Source of the DNA: Streptomyces cyaneus
GTDB lineage: Bacteria > Actinomycetota > Actinomycetes > Streptomycetales > Streptomycetaceae
Length of the DNA: 64,000 bases
Direction of reading: 5' to 3'
Assembly: GCF_004028635.1 (NCBI RefSeq)
Contig: NZ_ML138678.1
Location: forward strand, 1,434,810-1,498,809
Shown: in pieces, positions 51,476 to 59,984 of the stretch
How positions within the stretch are numbered: position 1 is the stretch's first letter
Layout of the letters: every line of letters starts with the position of its first letter
Position numbers and translations under genes: made by a program
Notes under the pieces: model-generated
The model's database searches: none
The model's input: only the letters and a program-made list of their open reading frames with translations
What the model was told of the DNA's origin: nothing

Positions 51476-53781
51476 TGCCCCGTCACCACCGCGGCCTGCG
51501 GCCGGATCGGCAGGCGGTTCACCGGGCGGCCCGTCGCGGCCCGTACGGCCGACGCGATGGCCGCCGGCGAGGTCACCACCGGCACCGCGCTCACCGCCTT
51601 CGCACCGAAGGGCGCGACCACGTCGCGTTCCTCGACCAGCTTCACGATCCGGATGTCCGGTGCGTCAAGGGCCGTCGGCAGGGCGTAGCCCGTCAGGTCC
51701 GGGTGGCGGATCAGGCCGCGTGCCGAGCGCAGGTTCTCCGTGAGCGCTATGCCCACGCCCTGCGTCACGCCCGCCTCGATGCGCGCCTCCAGCTGGGCCG
51801 GGTTCAGCACATGGCCGACGTCCTGGGCGAGCGCCAGCTCCACGACCCGTACCGAGCCCAGTTCGATGTCGACGTCCACCACCGCGCGGATCGCGCAGAA
51901 GGACATGCCGACGAAGGCGTCGCCCTGGCCGGATTCGTTCAGCGGCTCGGTCGGGTGCGGGCGGCACTGGGCCGTCGCCCACAGTTCCTTGCCGTCCATC
52001 GCCTCGGTGACGGTGGTCGACAGGACGCCGTCGTACGACGTGATCTTGCCGTCGGTGATCTGGAGCAGCTCCGTGGACATGCCGAACTTGTGGGCCAGGG
52101 GCTGGAGCAGTTGGGTGCGGACCATCTTCGCCGCACGCTCCACCGCGCCGCCCGACACCCAGGTGTGGCGGCCTCGGCAGCCCGCACCGGCCGGAGGCTG
52201 GTCGGTGTCGACCGGCGCCACGTGCACCTCGTCGATGCCGAGCGTCTCCTGGACGATCTGCCGGGCCAGTGTGGTGAAGCCCTGGCCGGTCTCGACCGCG
52301 GCGCACAGCACCGTCGCCACGCCGTCGTGGACCTTCACCGTGGCCGTGGAGACCTCGTCCGCGCCCTCGGCGCCGAGCATGTGCACCATGCCCAGGCCGT
52401 AGCCGACACCGCGCCGCACCGCGCCCGGTTCGCCCGCGCCCTCGGGGCCGCCGGGCAGCAGCCACTCGTCCTCGGGCGTGTCCTTGGGCAGGGCGGGAAG
52501 CGGGTAGTCCCGTACGGCCTGGAGCAGTTCCGCGACCGGGGCCGGGCAGGTCACCGTCTGGCCCGTCGGGAGTACGTCGCCCGTCGCCATCACGTTGCGC
52601 AGGCGCAGCTCCGCCGGGTCCATGCCGAGCTTCTTGGCCAGCTTGTCCATCTGCGCCTCGTACGCGGCGCACACCTGCATGGCGCCCTCGCCGCGCACAT
52701 GGCCGGAGGGCGGGTTGTTGGTGCGTACGGCCCAGCCCTCGATGAAGGCGTTCGGGACGACGTACGGGCCGCAGGCGAAGGCGACCGCGGCGGCCAGGGC
52801 CTCGGAGGAGGTGTCGGCGTACGCGCCCGCGTCCAGCAGGATCTGCGCCTCGACCTTCACCAGCCTGCCCTCGGCGTCCGCGTGGTGGCGGTACCGCAGG
52901 AGAGTCGGGTGCCGGTGGGTGTGGCCGAGGAAGGACTCCTCGCGCGTGGCGGTGAGCTTGACCGGGCAGCCCGTCTTCAGCGCCAGGAGACCCAGCGGGA
53001 GCTGGAAGCCCTGGTCCTCGCGGTCGGCGGTGGCGCCGGGGACGCCGGTGACGACGACCTTGACGCGCTCGGGCTCCAGGCCGTAGCAGGCGGCGGCCCG
53101 GTCGCGGTCGGTGTGCGGGTCGGTGGAGGCCAGGTAGAGCTCCACGCCGCCGTCGGGACGCGGAACCGCGAGGCCTGCCTCGGCTCCGATGGGGGCCGGG
53201 TCCTGGCGGCCGATGCGGTACAGGCCCTCCACGACGATGTCGCCGGCCGCGTCGGGGTCGCCGTGGCGCAGCGGGATGTGGCGGATCAGGTTGCCGTCGG
53301 GGTGCAGCGGCTCGGCCTCGAAGGCCTGCTCGGGGTCGGTCACCGGGTCGAGTACTTCGTACTCGACGATGACGGCCGCGGCGGCCAGACGCGCGGTGTC
53401 CGGGTGGTCGGCGGCGACGGCGGCGATGGGCTCGCCGTGGTGGCGTACGACCTCGGAGGCGAAGACCGGGCGGTCCGCCTTGCCGCGGCCGAGCAGCGGG
53501 CTGCCGGGGACGTCCTCGTGCGTGACGACGGCCCGTACGCCGGGCATCTCGCGCGCGTGGGAGGTGTCGATGGACTTGATGCGCGCGTGCGGGTGCGGCG
53601 AGCGCAGCACGGCCGCCCACAGCAGGCCCTCGGCCCACAGGTCGGCCGCGTACGGGAAGGTGCCCTCGGTCTTGGCGCGGGCGTCGGCGGCCGGCAGGGA
53701 GGCGCCGATGCCGTGCGGGATCGGCTCGGGGGCAGGTGCTGCCTCCGCGGCTGTGGTCGCGGTGGCGGCTTCGTTGCTCAC
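51472..53781 (-). CDS. Xanthine-dehydrogenase-family molybdopterin-binding subunit (divergent)
   Basis: A 769-residue large subunit. Family landmarks: IGASLPAADARAKTEGTFPYAADL, LRSPHPHARI, TNNPPSGHVRGEGAMQV and GQGFTTLARQIVQETLGI. However, the second Moco loop where Xdh has a GGFGGKE-type motif reads VPGATADREDQGFQLP, the AFRGFG motif reads HVRGEG and the catalytic GE of GAKGVGEP is replaced by APFGAKAVSAVPVV, so the active-site Glu is missing. It starts with GTGA overlap on the 2Fe-2S gene. It could oxidise other substrates or have lost activity. Confidence 0.85.
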   Translation of the reverse strand: MSNEAATATTAAEAAPAPEPIPHGIGASLPAADARAKTEGTFPYAADLWAEGLLWAAVLRSPHPHARIKSIDTSHAREMPGVRAVVTHEDVPGSPLLGRGKADRPVFASEVVRHHGEPIAAVAADHPDTARLAAAAVIVEYEVLDPVTDPEQAFEAEPLHPDGNLIRHIPLRHGDPDAAGDIVVEGLYRIGRQDPAPIGAEAGLAVPRPDGGVELYLASTDPHTDRDRAAACYGLEPERVKVVVTGVPGATADREDQGFQLPLGLLALKTGCPVKLTATREESFLGHTHRHPTLLRYRHHADAEGRLVKVEAQILLDAGAYADTSSEALAAAVAFACGPYVVPNAFIEGWAVRTNNPPSGHVRGEGAMQVCAAYEAQMDKLAKKLGMDPAELRLRNVMATGDVLPTGQTVTCPAPVAELLQAVRDYPLPALPKDTPEDEWLLPGGPEGAGEPGAVRRGVGYGLGMVHMLGAEGADEVSTATVKVHDGVATVLCAAVETGQGFTTLARQIVQETLGIDEVHVAPVDTDQPPAGAGCRGRHTWVSGGAVERAAKMVRTQLLQPLAHKFGMSTELLQITDGKITSYDGVLSTTVTEAMDGKELWATAQCRPHPTEPLNESGQGDAFVGMSFCAIRAVVDVDIELGSVRVVELALAQDVGHVLNPAQLEARIEAGVTQGVGIALTENLRSARGLIRHPDLTGYALPTALDAPDIRIVKLVEERDVVAPFGAKAVSAVPVVTSPAAIASAVRAATGRPVNRLPIRPQAAVVTGQ

Positions 53782-55487
53782 GCCTGGCCTCCGTCCTGTC
53801 CGTACGCCTGGTCATGCGGTCGCCCGGGCCCCGGGTTCATGGCCCCGGGTGCCTCGAACGCCGACGGGTGGACGCCACCGGCCCCCGGGCCCGCCTGGTG
53901 AGGGATACGTGGCTCGTCGCCGTCCTGTTCGCCGTCGTCGGCCGCCGCCTGGGCCTCGCGCTCGGCGACGACCTCCTTGACGGCGTCCAGGACGCCTCGG
54001 TAGCCGGAGCAGCGGCACAGGTTGCCGCACAGCGCCTGGCGGGCCTCCAGCTCGGTCGGCGCCGGGTTGCCCTCCAGCAGGTCGTGCACGGTCATCGCCA
54101 TGCCCGGCACGCAGAAGCCGCACTGCACGGCGCCGCACCGCGCGAGCGCCCGCTGCACGTCCGAGGGCTGTCCGTCCTCGGCGAGGCCCTCGACCGTACG
54201 GACCTCGGCGCCGGCGGCGGTCACGGCGGGCACCAGGCAGGACGCGACGAGCCGCCCGTCGACCTGCACGTTGCACGCCCCGCACTCGCCCTGCGAGCAG
54301 CCGTCCTTGGCGCCCGCGAGCCCGAGCCGCTCGCGCAGCACGTAAAGCAGCGACTCGCCGATCCAGGCGTCCGAGACGGGCCGGTCGACGCCGTTGACGC
54401 GCAGGACGTAGGAGGCGAGGGGGTGTTCCTCGCCGGGGGGTGCCGGTACGTCGTCGGAGGCGGCGGTCCGCGCGGGGTCCTCGGTGCCCTCCTGGTCGGA
54501 GTCGCCGCCCTCGGCCGCCGTGGGCTCGGCGGAAGCCTCTGCGGGGCCCTCGGCGGCCTCTGGGGCGCCTTGGGCGTCCGCGGCGGCCTCACCGGGCTCA
54601 GGAGCGCCCCGTGAGGCGTCTGGGGCGGTCTCGGCCGGCGGCTCGGATGCGAGCGCGTGGAGGTCGTCGTCACCGGCGTCCCCGGACGCGTGCTCGGCGG
54701 AACCGGGCTCCACGCGCGCGTGCATGTCCGGGCCGGGCTGGTCGGTCGGGTGCGCGCCGGACCGGTCGGTGGTGTGTACGGCGTGGTGGTCGCCGACGTG
54801 TCCCCCGGGCTGTCCCGGTCGCCCGGGCGCGTGCCCCGCTCCCGTCAGCTCCCCGGTCGCCGGGGCGCCTCCCAGCGCCTCGTCGGTCGCCCCGGCGGCC
54901 TGTGCCTGCTGCCCCCACGGCTGCCCGGTCGCCTGGGTCGCCCAGGGGGCGGGCGCACCGCCCGGCAGCGTGGCCGGTGGGGTTCCGCCCCACTGCTCGA
55001 CGAGCGACGACGTGGTGAACTCGCCCGATTCGTCCGGCAGGTCACCGCCGGCGACGGGGATCGACCACTGCCCGGTGACGTCCTGACCAGGCGCGGGAGC
55101 GGCGTCCCGGCCTGCCGCGGTCTCCGAGAAGTTCCACTGCTGGGTGGCCCCGGGGTTGTAGTTGAAGTGGTCGGTGCCCCCGTCCTGCGGGGCGGCGTTC
55201 GGGTCGGGCCACTGGGCACCCTCGACGGGCGTGCCGGCGACCGGCCAGCCGCCGGGGGCCGCGGGGTCGGTGCCCGCGGGCGGTCCCTGCGCGACCGTTA
55301 TCTGCGGCGGCACATACCCGTGGCCGGGCGCGGCGAGCGGGCTGTCGGTGGAGGCCAGGAGGGCGTCGATGCCCCCTTCGGGGAGTTTGACGAAGGCGGT
55401 GGCGCCGTCGTCGTAGTCGCCCTGGGGCAGCGGGTCCCAGCGGCCTCGGCCCTGGGGCGTGCCCTCTCCGTGGTGGTCGTCGGTCAC
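53778..55487 (-). CDS. [2Fe-2S] subunit of the xanthine-dehydrogenase-like enzyme, with a 355-aa disordered N-terminal extension
   Basis: A 569-residue protein. The last 170 or so hold both Fe-S clusters: KDGCSQGECGACNVQVDG then LVASC, and CGAVQCGFCVPGMAM then LCGNLCRCSGYRG. The ferredoxin subunit of other Xdh enzymes is about 160 residues. Here the first 355 residues are Gly/Pro/Ala/Asp/Glu-rich low complexity (GGTDHFNYNPGATQQWNFSE, PGEAAADAQGAPEAAEGPAE) with no recognised motif. GTG starts four bases inside the previous stop (GTGA). The tail may tether or localise the complex. Confidence 0.9.
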   Translation of the reverse strand: MTDDHHGEGTPQGRGRWDPLPQGDYDDGATAFVKLPEGGIDALLASTDSPLAAPGHGYVPPQITVAQGPPAGTDPAAPGGWPVAGTPVEGAQWPDPNAAPQDGGTDHFNYNPGATQQWNFSETAAGRDAAPAPGQDVTGQWSIPVAGGDLPDESGEFTTSSLVEQWGGTPPATLPGGAPAPWATQATGQPWGQQAQAAGATDEALGGAPATGELTGAGHAPGRPGQPGGHVGDHHAVHTTDRSGAHPTDQPGPDMHARVEPGSAEHASGDAGDDDLHALASEPPAETAPDASRGAPEPGEAAADAQGAPEAAEGPAEASAEPTAAEGGDSDQEGTEDPARTAASDDVPAPPGEEHPLASYVLRVNGVDRPVSDAWIGESLLYVLRERLGLAGAKDGCSQGECGACNVQVDGRLVASCLVPAVTAAGAEVRTVEGLAEDGQPSDVQRALARCGAVQCGFCVPGMAMTVHDLLEGNPAPTELEARQALCGNLCRCSGYRGVLDAVKEVVAEREAQAAADDGEQDGDEPRIPHQAGPGAGGVHPSAFEAPGAMNPGPGRPHDQAYGQDGGQA

Positions 55488-56377
55488 GACAGTGCCCTCC
55501 CCAGTGCTCGTCGGGCCAGTGCGGCGACGGTGCGCCGCAGGTGCAGTACGGCGGGCGGATGCTGTGTCACGGAGCCGTCCTCGGCCGGGGCCGGGTCGGG
55601 GATGCAGGCCGCGGAGACGTACTCGCCGAAGGCGTGCAGCGCCTCGGGGACGATCGCGCGGTTATTGTCCCAGTCGATCAGCTGGGCGACCCAGTGCTCG
55701 GCCTCCAGCGGCCTGAGCGCCATCGGCGCTATGGCACCCACGGCGCACCTGACTCCGCGCCGGGCGGGGTCGAGGACGACCGCGACGGACGCCATCGCGC
55801 GCCCCGGGCCGGTGCGGCCGGTGGCCTTGAGGAAGACCTGCGGGGCGTGCAGCAGCGGCACGCGCACGTAGCCGATGAGTTCGCCGGCGCGCAGCATCTC
55901 CATGCCGGCCAGCAGGTGCGACACCGGGATCTCCCGGCGGGCTCCGCCCGGGCCCGCGATGATCAGGGTCGCTTCGAGGGCGGCGAGGACCGGCAGCGCG
56001 TCACCGGTCGGGGACGCCGAGGCGATGTTGCCGCCGAGCGTGCCCGCGTTGCGGATCTGCGGCGGGCCGGCGGCGCGCGCGGCGGCCGCGAGCGCCGGGA
56101 TCAGGGCGGCGAAGTCGGGGCGGCCCATACGCGCGTGCGTGAGTCCGGCACCCAGCAGGGCGTGGCCGTCCTGGTACTGCCAGCCACGGATCTCGCTGAT
56201 CCGGCCGAGGCCGACCAGTGCGGCGGGCCTGAGCTGTCCGGAGTTGACGGCGGCCATGAGGTCGGTGCCGCCCGCGACGGGCACGGCGGCGGGCGTGGCG
56301 GCGAGTGCTGCCACGGCCTCGTCCAGCGTCGTGGGCAGCGTGACGGCCTGCGCCGCCTGCGGTGTGTGCGTGGTCAA
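55484..56377 (-). CDS. FAD-binding subunit of the xanthine-dehydrogenase-like enzyme
   Basis: About 297 residues, CO_dehydrogenase flavoprotein medium subunit. FAD motifs: VPVAGGTDLMAAVNSGQLRP and AGPPQIRNAGTLGGNIASASPTGDALP. The start appears to be a rare TTG (56375-56377) preceded by GGGAAGGGG; the alternative frame extends 46 codons and lacks domain signal. First of three genes transcribed leftward (FAD, Fe-S, Moco) with overlapping stops and starts; the small membrane protein and kinase pseudogene follow. Confidence 0.88.
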   Translation of the reverse strand: MTTHTPQAAQAVTLPTTLDEAVAALAATPAAVPVAGGTDLMAAVNSGQLRPAALVGLGRISEIRGWQYQDGHALLGAGLTHARMGRPDFAALIPALAAAARAAGPPQIRNAGTLGGNIASASPTGDALPVLAALEATLIIAGPGGARREIPVSHLLAGMEMLRAGELIGYVRVPLLHAPQVFLKATGRTGPGRAMASVAVVLDPARRGVRCAVGAIAPMALRPLEAEHWVAQLIDWDNNRAIVPEALHAFGEYVSAACIPDPAPAEDGSVTQHPPAVLHLRRTVAALARRALGRALS

Positions 56378-56598
56378 ACCGGCTGCCCCTTCCCGCTGCC
56401 CCACCTGGTCCCACCTGTGCTGCCGTACGGTACGTGCTGACAGGGCGGACGTGGCAACTCTGGCACATCTTCGCAGGACCCGAAGACAGGGGTCCGCTAG
56501 GAGGCATTCGCCCACCTCATCAGGGAGATGGTCCGTTTTCGTACGGCATCACCGGTGCGTGCCGATTGACACTCTTCGGTGACACCTTGCCGGTTTTT

Positions 56599-56622
56599 TC
56601 CATTACCTGTTCCATTACCTGT
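56599..56622. repeat. Two tandem 12-bp units over the GH20 stop codon
   Basis: TCCATTACCTGT is repeated twice in a row. The second unit contains the TAA stop (TTA at 56615-56617) of the GH20 hexosaminidase. The neighbouring 237-bp gap (56378-56614) has a TTTTTT run and the xdh promoter; no operator was recognised. Confidence 0.8.
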
Positions 56623-58225
56623 CCGGGGGCGAGCCGTCGATCGGACGGCCGAGCACACCGGGGCGCCGCTGCCAGGGCCGCGGTCCCGTCGGCGGACGGT
56701 AGGCGACTCCCAGGGCGTCGAGTCGTCCGTAGTGCGCGGCCATCCGCCGCTCGAAGTCGGCGAAGTCCCGTTCCGCCGGGGCCGGCAGGCGGCTCCAGGC
56801 CACCTCGGCGAAGGCGGCCAGGCGTGGGAACGTCTGGTAGTCCACGCGCGCCTGGTCCTCCATCACCTCGGTCCACACGTTGGCCTGCGTCCCGAGCACG
56901 TGCGGGACCTCGTCCGGCGTCAACTGGGCGGGAACGGGCTCGAACCGATAGACGTCCTCCAGGGTGCGCACGTACCCGATCGGCACCGGCTCGTCGGCGC
57001 CCGCGTCCTGACGGTGGTCCAGATACACCTGCTGCTCGGGGCACATGACGACGTCGTGGCCCGCGCGGGCCGCCGCGATGCCGCCCGCGTACCCGCGCCA
57101 GGAGGACACCGCCGCACCCTTCGCGAGCCCGCCCTCCAGAATCTCGTCCCAGCCGATGAGCCGCCGCCCGCGCGCGGCGAGCCAGCTGTCGAAGTGACCG
57201 ATGAACCACGCCTGGAGCTCGTCCTCGTCCCTCAGCCCGAGTTCCCTGATGCGCTCCTGCGCCGTAGCCGACTGCCGCCACTGGTCCTTGAGGCATTCGT
57301 CACCCCCGACATGAATGAACTCCGAGGGGAACAGCTCCAGGACTTCCTCGAACACCCCCTCGTAGAAGCGCAGGGTGTTGTCAGTGGGGGCGAGTACGTT
57401 CGGATTGATCCCCCAGGTGTCCCAGACGGAGAGCGCGGAGGTGTCTATGACGTCGGTGTTGCCGAGTTCCGGGTACGCGGCAATGGCGGCCTGCGAGTGT
57501 CCGGGTACGTCGATTTCGGGGACGACGGTGATATGCCGCTCGGCGGCGTACGCGACGATCTCGCGGATGTCGTCCTGGGTGTAGTGGCCACCGTGCGGCT
57601 TCTCGTCCCACAGCGGGGAGGCCCGATGGCCGAATTTGGTGCGCGCCCGCCAGGAGCCGACCTCGGTGAGCCGGGGGTACTTCTGGATCTCGACGCGCCA
57701 GCCCTGGTCGTCCGTCAGGTGGAAGTGGAAGACGTTGAGTTTGTGGGCGGCCATCAGGTCCAGGTAGCGCAGCACGCCGTCCTTGGGCATGAAGTGCCGG
57801 GCGACGTCGAGCATCAGGCCGCGCCAGCGGAATCGGGGGGAGTCCCGGATCTCCGTCAGGGGCAGCCGCCACGTACGGCCGGGGAGGGGTGCGCGCCGGA
57901 AGGCGTCGGGGCCGAGGAGCTGGCGCAGCGTCTGGGCGCCCCAGAAGACACCGGCAGGCGAGCCGCCCTGGATGTGGACGCCGTGGGGGGCGATGACGAG
58001 GCGGTATGCCTCGGCGTCGAGTCCGGGCCGGACGGACAGATGGAGGACGTCGTACTCGTCCCCCTTCTTGGGCGGCAGCGCGAGCCCGGTCGCCGCGCCG
58101 AGCGTCGCGCGCAGCCATCGCGCGGTGTCCTCGGTGCCCGGACCGGCCTCGATCCCGAAGCCGTCGCCGAGTTCGAGGAAGCCCGTGGCCCGCTCCATCC
58201 GGTGCGGTGCCGGAATGAGATCCAT
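56615..58225 (-). CDS. Beta-N-acetylhexosaminidase, GH20
   Basis: A 536-residue glycosidase that frees GlcNAc from chitobiose and related chains. N-terminal GH20b domain, then the TIM-barrel catalytic domain: LMLDVARHFMPKDGVLRYLD, DDQGWRVEIQKYPRLTEVG, and the catalytic Asp-Glu in FIHVGGDECLKDQW. VPEIDVPGHSQAAIAAYPEL and the substrate Trp in GTQANVWTEVM are in place. No signal peptide, so it probably works on imported oligosaccharides. ATG 58225, 14 bases downstream of the ABC permease gene on the same strand. Terminal-end repeats lie on its stop. Confidence 0.93.
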   Translation of the reverse strand: MDLIPAPHRMERATGFLELGDGFGIEAGPGTEDTARWLRATLGAATGLALPPKKGDEYDVLHLSVRPGLDAEAYRLVIAPHGVHIQGGSPAGVFWGAQTLRQLLGPDAFRRAPLPGRTWRLPLTEIRDSPRFRWRGLMLDVARHFMPKDGVLRYLDLMAAHKLNVFHFHLTDDQGWRVEIQKYPRLTEVGSWRARTKFGHRASPLWDEKPHGGHYTQDDIREIVAYAAERHITVVPEIDVPGHSQAAIAAYPELGNTDVIDTSALSVWDTWGINPNVLAPTDNTLRFYEGVFEEVLELFPSEFIHVGGDECLKDQWRQSATAQERIRELGLRDEDELQAWFIGHFDSWLAARGRRLIGWDEILEGGLAKGAAVSSWRGYAGGIAAARAGHDVVMCPEQQVYLDHRQDAGADEPVPIGYVRTLEDVYRFEPVPAQLTPDEVPHVLGTQANVWTEVMEDQARVDYQTFPRLAAFAEVAWSRLPAPAERDFADFERRMAAHYGRLDALGVAYRPPTGPRPWQRRPGVLGRPIDGSPPDR

Positions 58226-58239
58226 GAATGATCAGCCTT

Positions 58240-59073
58240 TCAGTCCTTGACCGCGCCGCCCAGCCCCGACACCAGCCGTCGCTGCACGAGCACGAAGAAG
58301 ATCAGCACCGGAATCGTCATCACCGTGGACGCCGCCATCACGCCGCCCCAGTCCGGCTCGTCCGGTTTGTAGAAGACGAGCAGGGCCATCGGCAGGGTTG
58401 ACTGTGAGGTGTCGCTGATGATGAAGGACTTGGCGAACAGGAAGTCGTTCCAGGCGGAGATGAAGGAGAAAACGCTGGTGGCCACGAGGCCGGGGAAGAC
58501 CAGCGGGAAAAGGATCTGCCACAGGAATCGCGACCGGCTCGCCCCGTCCATGTACGCGGCCTCCTCCAGCGCCTCCGGAACGGCCTTCACAAACCCCCGC
58601 AGCATCCAGATCGCGAACGGCAGCGAGAAGGCGATGTGCGGCAGGATCAGCGAGCCGAGCGTGTTCAGTTGGCCGAAGTCCCGCATGAGGAAGAACAGGG
58701 GGATCGTCAGCGCCTCCACCGGCACCATCTGGGCCACCAGAAACATGATCAGCAAGGTGGTCCGGAAGCGGAAGCGGAATCGTGTCACCGCGGTCGCCGC
58801 GAGAAACGCGATCAGCGCCGAGACGATCACGACCGTGCACGCGACGACAAGGCTGTTGAGGAAGTAACGGCCGAATTCGTTCTGCTCGAAGACCCGCCGG
58901 AAGGAATCCAGAGAGGGAGCGAGCGTCCAGGGCCGTGGCTCGCTCGACTCGATCTCGCCGGCCGGTTTGAAGGCGCTCAGCACCATCCAGTACAGCGGAA
59001 ACGCCACCACCACGGCGATCAGCAGCGCGGACGCCTCCGCGAGCAGCCGCCAGGGACGCCGTACGAAGCTCAT
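58240..59073 (-). CDS. Sugar ABC transporter permease (MsmG/MalG-type)
   Basis: A 277-residue permease with six helices; EAA loop: VPEALEEAAYMDGASRSRFL WQILFPLVFPG, in CUT1 sugar family form. ATG at MSFVRRPWR; GTG three codons upstream is the alternative. It lies between the other permease (14 bases upstream) and the GH20 gene. With the lipoprotein it makes an importer for GlcNAc-containing oligosaccharides (inferred from GH20). No ATPase gene is in the cluster, so MsiK, the shared Streptomyces ATPase, is the probable energiser. Confidence 0.92.
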   Translation of the reverse strand: MSFVRRPWRLLAEASALLIAVVVAFPLYWMVLSAFKPAGEIESSEPRPWTLAPSLDSFRRVFEQNEFGRYFLNSLVVACTVVIVSALIAFLAATAVTRFRFRFRTTLLIMFLVAQMVPVEALTIPLFFLMRDFGQLNTLGSLILPHIAFSLPFAIWMLRGFVKAVPEALEEAAYMDGASRSRFLWQILFPLVFPGLVATSVFSFISAWNDFLFAKSFIISDTSQSTLPMALLVFYKPDEPDWGGVMAASTVMTIPVLIFFVLVQRRLVSGLGGAVKD

Positions 59074-59087
59074 GGCACTCACCGGCC

Positions 59088-59984
59088 TCACAGCTCCTCC
59101 CCCTGCCTGCGCAGCAACCGCAGATACACCAGCGTGACCGCCAGCAGGATCAGCAGCATCACCACGCCGATCGCCGAGCCCAGGCTGTACTGCGAGGACG
59201 CGAAGGCCTTTTGGTAGGCGTACACGTTCAGCACGAGGTTCTGGCCCGCGATGCCGCCGCCGTTCGTCATGACGTAGATCTGCGTGAAGACCTTGAAGTC
59301 CCAGATGACCGACTGGATGGTGACGACCACGAGGATCGGCCGCAGCATCGGCGCCAGCACCGACCGCCAGATCCGCCACTGCGAGGCACCGTCCAGCGCG
59401 GCGGCCTCCAGCACCTCCGCCGGTACGGCACGGATACCGGCGTACACCGTCACCATCACGAACGGAAAGGAGCACCAGACCACTTCGAGCAGGACGAGGA
59501 AGAAGGCACTGAAGCGCCCGTACGTCCACGAGTGGTCGCCGAGCCCCAGGACGCGGTTCACCGGCCCGAAGTCCGGGTCGAACAGGAACAGCCACACCGT
59601 CGAGCCGGTGATGGCGGGCGTCGCCCACGCCCCCATCGCGGCCAGCATCAGCGCGAGCCGCGGCACGGCACGCACGCGCGTGAGCAGCACGGCGAGCGCA
59701 CAGCCGACGGCGAGCGTCGAGACGACGCAGGCCGCCGCGAAGACGACCGTCGCCAGCAGCACCTGCCAGAACTGCTCGTCGCCGAAGAGCTCCGCATAGT
59801 TCCCGAAGCCCTGGAAGGTGGTGGGTTCCCCACCGCTGACCTGTGCCTGGGTGTACTGGAAGAACGAGATCAGCCCGAGCTGGTAGACGGGGTAGACGAG
59901 CAGGCCGGCGAGGACGACGAGAGCGGGGGCGAGGTAGAGCCAAGGTGTGCTCCAACGCCCCATGGGGCGCGGGGAACTGTTCAT
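59088..59984 (-). CDS. Sugar ABC transporter permease (MsmF/MalF-type)
   Basis: A 298-residue CUT1-family permease with six helices; EAA loop: VPAEVLEAAALDGASQWRIW RSVLAPMLRP. ATG overlaps the stop of the binding protein gene (ATGA). The N-terminal coding stretch at 59962-59977 (GGGGCGCGGGGAACTG) is identical, base for base, to a piece of the dispersed intergenic repeat found at 6282-6322; it codes for residues SSPRPM. The protein pairs with the downstream permease. Confidence 0.92.
   Translation of the reverse strand: MNSSPRPMGRWSTPWLYLAPALVVLAGLLVYPVYQLGLISFFQYTQAQVSGGEPTTFQGFGNYAELFGDEQFWQVLLATVVFAAACVVSTLAVGCALAVLLTRVRAVPRLALMLAAMGAWATPAITGSTVWLFLFDPDFGPVNRVLGLGDHSWTYGRFSAFFLVLLEVVWCSFPFVMVTVYAGIRAVPAEVLEAAALDGASQWRIWRSVLAPMLRPILVVVTIQSVIWDFKVFTQIYVMTNGGGIAGQNLVLNVYAYQKAFASSQYSLGSAIGVVMLLILLAVTLVYLRLLRRQGEEL

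Noticed and set aside
51457..53901. 814-codon plus-strand frame opposite the Moco subunit
   Set aside because: Arg/Ala/His/Gly-rich shadow; no domain pattern, start codon or ribosome site.
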